A program made the translations under genes and the position numbers. Below are positions 40,374 through 45,133 of a stretch of DNA of 45,133 nt, piece by piece. The notes beneath the pieces were generated by a model, which did no database searches, was not told where the DNA came from, and was given only the letters and a program-made list of their open reading frames with translations. This stretch comes from Candidatus Uhrbacteria bacterium (GTDB taxonomy: Bacteria; Patescibacteriota; Patescibacteriia; UBA9934), in assembly GCA_018673485.1 (NCBI GenBank), contig JABHCP010000008.1:1-45133 (forward strand), read 5' to 3'. The number at the start of each line of letters is the position of its first letter. Position 1 is the first letter of the stretch.

Positions 40374-42222
40374 TTATAGCTGTAATAACTCGATCTCCTT
40401 CCTCAAGTCCTGAAATCAACTCAACATATCCACCGTCTGCTCGCAGTCCGGTCACAATTGTTTGCTCCTCGTATTCATCTCCATTTGGCACACGAACATA
40501 ACGCGTTCCATCTGAATGTTCATATACAGCTCTCTGTTGAATATACAATGCGTTACTCTTTGTCTCTGTAGTGATTACCACGTCCGCTGACATTCCTGAC
40601 TTAAGTGCTAAATCAATATCTTCATTTACATAAATCTCAACACCATAATAAACAACACCTTCTATATCACTTTCACCTGGATTAATCTTGCCAACACGAG
40701 CTGGGACCTCAATGTCATCTCCATATGCATCAAAAGTAACGATGGCCTCGTCGTCCAATGTAAGTTTTACAATATCAGCCTCAGGAACGTCGACCAACAC
40801 TCTATATTGCTCAATACTTGATTGAACTCCGGCAACAGTTGCTCCCAGAACAACTGGCTCACCCATACTCAAATCCATATGAGTAACAATCCCGTCAAAC
40901 GGTGCTGTGATCTCAGACTTTTCAAATCGAGCTTCAGCTGCCGCTAACTGTGCTTGAGCTTGTCCTACCTGTGCATAATAAGCTGCGGTATCAACTGATC
41001 GCTTTTCTACAGTCAATGAGTCATACTCAGCTTGTCGTAAATCTAAAGTCGCTTGTGCTATCGCTACGCTTGAGCTAGCGCTTGAAACAGCTTGCGCATA
41101 ATCCTGTTGTGCCGCTTCGTATGCGTACGCTGCTGTATCGTCAGCGTCGTCTGAACCAATTACGGTTGAGTCGATAAGCTGACGTTGCGCCAACAGTGCT
41201 GTTTCCTCTGTTTGAATAGTGTCTCGCTCAGTATCAATCGCTGCCTTATACGTTGCGATATCACTCAAGCTAAGTGCTGTGCTGTCTGATTTTGTAGCGT
41301 CGAGCACTCTTCGAGTGTAGAGCAATGTTTCTGAAGTATAATCCAATGCTTCCTCAACTTTATCGGCTGCTGCATACATCTCATCTGATGTTGAATCTGC
41401 AGTAAGAGCGTAGACTAAATCCTCACTAGCGTCACGCATGTCTGCTGCATAAGCGTAATAATTCTTGGCTGATGTGTACTGTTGCGGGTCTGTTGCTGAA
41501 AGGACATTTTCAAAGTCTTGGTTTGTAAGACTATTTTCAACTCCTAAAATTTCATCTGCTGCACTGAGCGCGCTTCGCACATCAATCACAGCTCCAAAAA
41601 GTAAGTTTTCTAGATCCTCATACACTTGTTCTGAATCCTCACCACTGTCCGCAAGAGTATTTTCAAGATCGCCCTCTGATGCTTGCAAAGCAACAAGTGC
41701 CTCTGCAACATTTAATTCAGCCAACTCTGTTTTCAATCCAAGGTCCGCAGTTGCACTATCCAAACTTGCCTGTGCTGCCGCGATCTCTTGGTCTGTGGCT
41801 CCAGCTAAGAACTGATTGAGGTTTGCCTCGGCTAAATATGCCGCCTGCTGTGAAGCTGACAGATCTGCCAAAAGCTCTCCACTTACAAGTACAGCCATAG
41901 TCTGACCCTCCACGACCTCGTCGCCTGCTTGCACGAACACATAGCTCACCGTTCCACTCATCTCAAAAGCTAAATCTGCCTCTTGAAAAGACTCAAGTTC
42001 ACCTGATACTTCCACAGTCTGAATAAGATCACCCTTTTGCACTTCTGCGTATGTAAATATATCTTCTGACCCGCCACTTGCAAGAACCCCACCAGCAATC
42101 AATAAAACAATAAAACCACCAACAATCCACCATCGTCGGCGATCCAAAAAGCCTAAAAATCCAGACTTTTTCTTAATTTCCACTGGAAGTGCTGGAACCT
42201 CCTTATTTTCGATATTTTCCAT
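40366..42222 (-). CDS. MacA/HlyD-like membrane adaptor with very long helical hairpin
   Basis: About 618 residues from ATG 42222 (MENIENKEVPAL). The longer frame to 42273 starts inside the predicted -10 region, so it is unlikely. One membrane segment (WWIVGGFIVLLIAGGVL), lipoyl/barrel halves (FTYAEVQKGDLIQTVEVSGEL, then FEKSEITAPFDGIVTHMDL) and the adaptor beta domains at the end. Between them lie about 330 Ala/Asp/Ser-rich helical residues, much longer than the roughly 100 of MacA. In a cell without a known outer membrane its reach is puzzling. Confidence 0.88.
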   Translation of the reverse strand: MENIENKEVPALPVEIKKKSGFLGFLDRRRWWIVGGFIVLLIAGGVLASGGSEDIFTYAEVQKGDLIQTVEVSGELESFQEADLAFEMSGTVSYVFVQAGDEVVEGQTMAVLVSGELLADLSASQQAAYLAEANLNQFLAGATDQEIAAAQASLDSATADLGLKTELAELNVAEALVALQASEGDLENTLADSGEDSEQVYEDLENLLFGAVIDVRSALSAADEILGVENSLTNQDFENVLSATDPQQYTSAKNYYAYAADMRDASEDLVYALTADSTSDEMYAAADKVEEALDYTSETLLYTRRVLDATKSDSTALSLSDIATYKAAIDTERDTIQTEETALLAQRQLIDSTVIGSDDADDTAAYAYEAAQQDYAQAVSSASSSVAIAQATLDLRQAEYDSLTVEKRSVDTAAYYAQVGQAQAQLAAAEARFEKSEITAPFDGIVTHMDLSMGEPVVLGATVAGVQSSIEQYRVLVDVPEADIVKLTLDDEAIVTFDAYGDDIEVPARVGKINPGESDIEGVVYYGVEIYVNEDIDLALKSGMSADVVITTETKSNALYIQQRAVYEHSDGTRYVRVPNGDEYEEQTIVTGLRADGGYVELISGLEEGDRVITAIND

Positions 42223-42274
42223 AAGAGCGATACTTTGCTCCTGTTTTTGAGTTTTGTCAATAAACAACAGCATT

Positions 42275-42283
42275 ATTATACCC
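42275..42283 (-). promoter_or_regulatory. -10 promoter of the exporter operon
   Basis: Minus strand GGGTATAAT (hexamer 42280-42275), with no convincing -35. It overlaps the divergent promoter at 42289, so both cannot be used freely at once. Confidence 0.5.
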
Positions 42284-42288
42284 TATCA

Positions 42289-42317
42289 TTGACAAAAATG
42301 CGATTATGTGATAGATT
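42289..42317 (+). promoter_or_regulatory. promoter, copy 1 of a duplicated 38-bp promoter
   Basis: TTGACA, 17-base spacer, TAGATT. The 38 bases from 42289 are identical to those from 43066. Confidence 0.85.
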
Positions 42318-42377
42318 ACTGCGTCAACAAAGCTAAAACATTTCCTCAGAGGGCGGTATACAGCCGCCGGAGACTTA

Positions 42378-42944
42378 ATGAAGCGAATCATCGCTCTCAC
42401 CTTCGTGCTCGTCATGAGCACTATGTTCAACCCCCTACCCGTCATGGCTGAAACGCCAACGGCAGACAAGGCGGCAGGGGTCTGTAGCCCGATGCCAACC
42501 CTGGACAAACAGGCTGTGACCTCCGCCCTTGCCGCGGGTGAGCAGGTCACGCCGATGGTCGAGGTGGCCATCGAGGCCCTCCAGGACTGTAACGGCAAGA
42601 TCCAAGCCGTGCTGGACTGGGTCGGACCTGACAACTCAGAGGAGCTGAAGCGACTGAAGGCACAAAAGGCCTTCGTTGCAGAGCAGCTGGCTACTCTGCA
42701 GCTCATGCTCCTCATGGATTCCAAGCTCGAGAATCTGCGCAAGCTCTTGTACCCCGACGAGCTCCTAAAGATCGTATTCGGCCTGGACTCCAAGTTCGTA
42801 CGGGAGTTCAGGGACTCTCCCACTCAAGCTTGTGAGGACCATCAGCTTTCGGAAGAAGAGTGCGAAAAGCTCAAGAACCTTCCTAAGCAGACCAGTCTAT
42901 ACGACCTCGTAATGGAAGCACGGACAGTCCTGCTCGATCGCTGA
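42378..42944 (+). CDS. secreted GC-rich orphan with C-x34-C module (188 aa)
   Basis: A signal peptide (MKRIIALTFVLVMSTMFNP, cleavage near VMA-ET) precedes the mature chain. C36 and C71 are 35 residues apart and bracket a helical segment beginning CSPMPTLD and ending ALQDC. A second pair, C152 and C162, lies near the C-terminus. The same module occurs twice in the protein at 43159. GGAGA precedes the ATG. The fold is probably a disulfide-closed helical hairpin. I know of no named family. Confidence 0.75.
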   Translation: MKRIIALTFVLVMSTMFNPLPVMAETPTADKAAGVCSPMPTLDKQAVTSALAAGEQVTPMVEVAIEALQDCNGKIQAVLDWVGPDNSEELKRLKAQKAFVAEQLATLQLMLLMDSKLENLRKLLYPDELLKIVFGLDSKFVREFRDSPTQACEDHQLSEEECEKLKNLPKQTSLYDLVMEARTVLLDR

Positions 42945-42977
42945 ACTAGACCGATCGCACAACGACTCGCTCCAGAT

Positions 42978-43020
42978 CCCCACCTTGCCCCTCGCGTCAT
43001 GCGGTGGGGCTCTTCGTTTG
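42978..43020 (+). terminator. intrinsic terminator
   Basis: CCCCACC and GGTGGGG pair across an 18-base interval, followed by CTCTTCGTTTGTG. Confidence 0.65.
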
Positions 43021-43065
43021 TGTTTAATATTTAATCAATATTGACTAGATATAGTAGCCCTATGC

Positions 43066-43094
43066 TTGACAAAAATGCGATTATGTGATAGATT
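43066..43094 (+). promoter_or_regulatory. promoter, copy 2 of the duplicated promoter
   Basis: TTGACA, 17-base spacer, TAGATT; identity to 42289 extends 9 bases beyond the -10. The following leader is also similar (AGCTGAAACATTC against AGCTAAAACATTT). Confidence 0.85.
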
Positions 43095-43158
43095 ACTGCG
43101 TCAGCCTAGCTGAAACATTCCCCCAAGAGAGTGGCCTAAAGCCGCCGAAGGAAACCAA

Positions 43159-43908
43159 ATGATGCGGACCACCGCCATCATGAGCGCGCTCGTCCTGAGC
43201 GCAGTGTTCAACCCCCAGCAGGCGCGCGCCGAGTTCGACATGCTGCGCGATCACGCGGAGAGCGTCGATCTCGAGGCGGCCTGCGGGCCGATCCCGCAGA
43301 TCGACAGTGAACTGCTGATGGCGGCCTTCGAGGCCAACCTGCCCATCTCCGAGTTCATCGACCCCACCCTGCAGGCCCTGCGCGCCTGCGATGCTCGGCA
43401 TCGCACCCTGAAGGCCGAGCTCAAGGAGCAGGCCGGTGGTCGGTTCTCTGAGCAGACCAACCCGGCGATCCTGGCGCAGTGGCGTCACTCGGTCGACATC
43501 AGCCTGGCGCTGAGCTACTACATGACCGAGCTCAGCGGACTGTCCATGCGCGACAGCTACACCCATCTGATGGGTGAGCCCAGCGTCAAGGACTGCATGG
43601 CTTCCGTGCCGCCCCTGGACCGCGAGGCCCTCAAGGCAGGCGTGCAGGTCAGCGACGACATCGAGCCCCTGCTCAACGCCACCCGCACCAAGTTGCAGGA
43701 ATGCAGCAAGCTGGCGGCACAGACGGCCGATCGTCGCTACGAAGCGCTGGTCCAGACTGCTGAGGCCATGGGCCACGGTGACTCCGTGACGGAGAAAGCC
43801 GAGCAAGCCTGGAGCAACGCCCTCCTCCAGAGCTTCGTCATCGACGAAGCTCTCAGCGAGCTTGCGTTCGTGGAGATCAGCTACGGCCTCAGCCAACTCC
43901 AGAACTAG
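43159..43908 (+). CDS. secreted GC-rich orphan with two C-x34/35-C modules (249 aa)
   Basis: A signal peptide (MMRTTAIMSALVLSAVFNP, cleavage near ARA-EF) is followed by two modules: C42 to C77 (CGPIPQID ... ALRAC) and C146 to C182 (CMASVPPLD ... KLQEC). Both align with the single module of the 42378 protein. The rest is helical. GAAGGA precedes the ATG. Together with the duplicated promoter this shows a tandem gene duplication followed by strong divergence. Confidence 0.75.
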   Translation: MMRTTAIMSALVLSAVFNPQQARAEFDMLRDHAESVDLEAACGPIPQIDSELLMAAFEANLPISEFIDPTLQALRACDARHRTLKAELKEQAGGRFSEQTNPAILAQWRHSVDISLALSYYMTELSGLSMRDSYTHLMGEPSVKDCMASVPPLDREALKAGVQVSDDIEPLLNATRTKLQECSKLAAQTADRRYEALVQTAEAMGHGDSVTEKAEQAWSNALLQSFVIDEALSELAFVEISYGLSQLQN

Positions 43909-43981
43909 TCCGACATCTTGGAACTGTAACGGTCATGACAAAGGCGCCTAATAAGTGCGCATGACCCGAGTTCCCCTCCGA

Positions 43982-44010
43982 CCCCGTCACACTGTGACGG
44001 GGTTTCGCAT
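43982..44010 (+). terminator. intrinsic terminator
   Basis: CCCCGTCACA and TGTGACGGGG pair, followed by TTTCGCATT. Confidence 0.85.
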
Positions 44011-44014
44011 TACA

Positions 44015-44043
44015 TTGACTTTTTAGTATATTTACCCTATGTT
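44015..44043 (+). promoter_or_regulatory. promoter of the 44090 gene
   Basis: TTGACT, 17-base spacer, TATGTT. The -10 overlaps an ATG at 44039, so that ATG cannot be the start. Confidence 0.7.
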
Positions 44044-44089
44044 TATATCTGCTTTGCGCAACACCGTGCGGCAGTTCCGGGAGGACATT

Positions 44090-44854
44090 ATGCACAGCCC
44101 CTTCATTCGTCTACTCACGCTCATCGCCTTCATCACCTTCCCCTCTGCGCTCTGGGCGCAAGGCCACATGACACCGACCATCAACGACAGCGACGTCGAA
44201 GCTGTGATCGCCGAACTCGACTGGACCAATCTCGACAGCAAGATCGGCCAGTACTGCAACGACATGCAGACCAAGGCCGACCTGCAGATGTGCCACGCCT
44301 ACGAGGGCGCGCTCCTGCTGTCGCTCAGTGAGGGTGCCAAACAGCTGAGTCTCCAAATTCAGCTCATGGCGGCCAGCGACTACAGCGAATCCGTGAACGT
44401 CATGAACACACCGCAGAGCTTCGACTACTACATCGAAGTAGTGGACAACTGGGTGATCGCGATCGAAGGCTACGCTGACGACCTGGAGAAAAAAGCCCAG
44501 GTCTACGGTCCTATGGTCTCCAAGGCTGGCAGCCCAATCGAAGCCACCAAGGTGATGCTCACGGAGGGCCAGCTCGCGCAGGCCGACGCCGCCGTGCTGG
44601 AGTTCATCAAGGATGTGCGCTACGAGCATGCCTTTGGTATCGTGATGGCTCAAGTAGCCGGCTTCGATATCAACCAGGCACGACGCAAAGTAGACTTCTT
44701 GAACATCGACGACCTCGACATCGGGGCTCTGGAGATTCTGGGCTACACCTTCCGATCCGAAGAGCCCAGCCGCTACGAACAGCTGTACTCTCCGCACCCA
44801 CCATGGCACGGCACGGTCGACCCACCTGCCAAAGGTAGCGACCGTCGGCGCTAG
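44090..44854 (+). CDS. secreted GC-rich orphan (254 aa)
   Basis: ATG 44090 (MHSPFIRLLTLIAFITFPSA) follows GGGAGG by 7 bases. The signal peptide is cleaved near LWA-QG. The mature protein is helical, with a C-x11-C pair (QYCNDMQTKADLQMCHAYEG) and no copy of the C-x34-C module. The tail after residue 235 is Pro/Arg-rich. It completes a row of three secreted orphans with similar terminators. Confidence 0.7.
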   Translation: MHSPFIRLLTLIAFITFPSALWAQGHMTPTINDSDVEAVIAELDWTNLDSKIGQYCNDMQTKADLQMCHAYEGALLLSLSEGAKQLSLQIQLMAASDYSESVNVMNTPQSFDYYIEVVDNWVIAIEGYADDLEKKAQVYGPMVSKAGSPIEATKVMLTEGQLAQADAAVLEFIKDVRYEHAFGIVMAQVAGFDINQARRKVDFLNIDDLDIGALEILGYTFRSEEPSRYEQLYSPHPPWHGTVDPPAKGSDRRR

Positions 44855-44878
44855 TGCCCATCAAGTCCGCTCCTCAAA

Positions 44879-44903
44879 CCCCGTCATCTGGCGGGGTTTC
44901 GCG
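44879..44903 (+). terminator. intrinsic terminator
   Basis: CCCCGTC and GGCGGGG pair (one G-U) with loop ATCT, followed by TTTCGC. It resembles the terminator at 43982. Confidence 0.75.
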
Positions 44904-44949
44904 CATAATTTCGCACCAAACTTGATACGATCGACTCAAATATGAACAA

Positions 44950-44993
44950 GGTGGCTTCACTAAAGGTCCGATCGGACCTTTAGTGAAGCCACC
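44950..44993. repeat. 44-bp perfect palindrome centred on CGATCG
   Basis: Arms of 22 bases without mismatch. It ends one base before the terminal inverted repeat begins. The centre GGTCCGATCGGACC is shared with 20116-20155. Confidence 0.9.
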
Positions 44994-44994
44994 A

Positions 44995-45126
44995 CTGAAA
45001 AAGATGAGATACATCGTAGACGGTTCATATAAACTGTGATGAGGTTGTTTGGGCAAAGAATTGCTCTTAAATACCTCATTTATGGCATACGAAGCTTACC
45101 GCAAGAAACGTTCACAGAAGTACGAG
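44995..45126. repeat. right copy of 132-bp terminal inverted repeat
   Basis: Exact reverse complement of 1-132; see the left copy. Confidence 0.9.
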
Positions 45127-45133
45127 CCAGCGC
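45039..45133 (+). CDS. partial ORF running out of the window (second copy)
   Basis: ATG 45039 opens the same frame as 88-1 on the minus strand, continuing three codons further (EVRAS) and still open. It is preceded by an 11-codon frame from 45004 ending TGATG. Confidence 0.3.
   Translation, partial: MRLFGQRIALKYLIYGIRSLPQETFTEVRAS

Noticed and set aside
42257-42823. 188-codon minus-strand frame
   Set aside because: Opposite a well-supported secreted protein gene and across its promoter; composition is Ser-rich low complexity.
43093-43896. 267-codon minus-strand frame opposite the 43159 gene
   Set aside because: It is a mirror of a GC-rich plus-strand gene that has signal peptide, Shine-Dalgarno, promoter and terminator. 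The minus frame has none of these.
44039-44089. Earlier ATG for the 44090 secreted protein
   Set aside because: The ATG lies inside the -10 hexamer, upstream of the expected transcription start, and would bury the signal peptide.
44111-44809. 232-codon minus-strand frame opposite the 44090 gene
   Set aside because: Same reasoning; long antisense frames are expected in G/C-ending codon usage.
1-45133. Alternative genetic code (UGA as glycine)
   Set aside because: TGA serves as a plausible stop at gene ends such as 4132, and no core gene is interrupted by TGA where glycine would be expected.

Overview
This 45 kb window looks like part of a chromosome of a Candidate Phyla Radiation (Patescibacteria) bacterium, most likely Parcubacteria-like. 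The grounds are: SecD, SecF, DnaX, CysS and DnaK of recognisable but divergent type; two large VirD4/TraG-like ATPases of the kind common in that group; many short proteins without recognisable homology; few Shine-Dalgarno sequences before housekeeping genes; and the absence of amino-acid or cofactor biosynthesis. TGA is used as a stop, so the UGA=Gly code of Gracilibacteria/SR1 is excluded. Family calls were made by reading motifs, not by database search.

Layout. (1) 1-132 and 44995-45126 are a perfect 132-bp inverted repeat at the two ends of the window. (2) 245-7133 is a probable integrated element: a transglutaminase-like protein, an unknown protein and a YhhQ-type queuosine-precursor transporter on the minus strand, then a helical wHTH-like protein, a SpoVG-like protein, a filamentous-phage-type replication protein and a large serine recombinase on the plus strand. 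The recombinase frame runs antisense through the terminator and body of a tRNA-Gln gene. (3) 7270-18337 holds a dual-specificity phosphatase, dnaX, a VirD4-like ATPase with partner, a Nudix protein and cysS, with several GC-rich orphan genes between them. (4) 18436-24378 is a heat-shock region, hrcA-grpE-dnaK behind a sigma-70-type promoter overlapped by a CIRCE-like operator, with dnaJ further downstream on the same strand. (5) 24390-33205 carries a Kef-type antiporter, a lipid-anchored or membrane-anchored deacetylase-like protein, tRNA-Glu with an odd 3' duplication, uppP and a second VirD4-like system split into two genes. (6) 33206-36952 has a GC-rich unexplained stretch, an unusual tRNA behind a leader with an intrinsic terminator, and secF-secD, where SecD contains an inserted parvulin-type prolyl isomerase region. 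(7) 37157-42222 contains a small coiled-coil protein, a Cys-rich orphan and a MacA/MacB-type ABC exporter. (8) 42289-44903 is a row of three secreted GC-rich orphan proteins.

Two patterns cut across the window. First, eight orphan genes (9741, 15588, 16360, 17765, 37817, 42378, 43159, 44090) are visibly richer in G and C than the core genes, single, and mostly equipped with their own TTGACN promoter, a clear Shine-Dalgarno and a strong terminator. Two of them share a duplicated promoter and a new-looking C-x34-C secreted module. Second, intergenic spaces contain long perfect palindromes, mostly centred on CGATCG, with different arms at different loci and two arm types repeated at 20.0-20.3 kb and 28.3 kb. 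Other dispersed repeats have entered coding sequence in frame in dnaX, grpE and the split ATPase gene.

The genes together describe cell-envelope work (SecDF export, UppP, antiporter, ABC exporter, secreted orphans), proteostasis under HrcA control, DNA replication, and DNA or protein transfer by VirD4-like ATPases.
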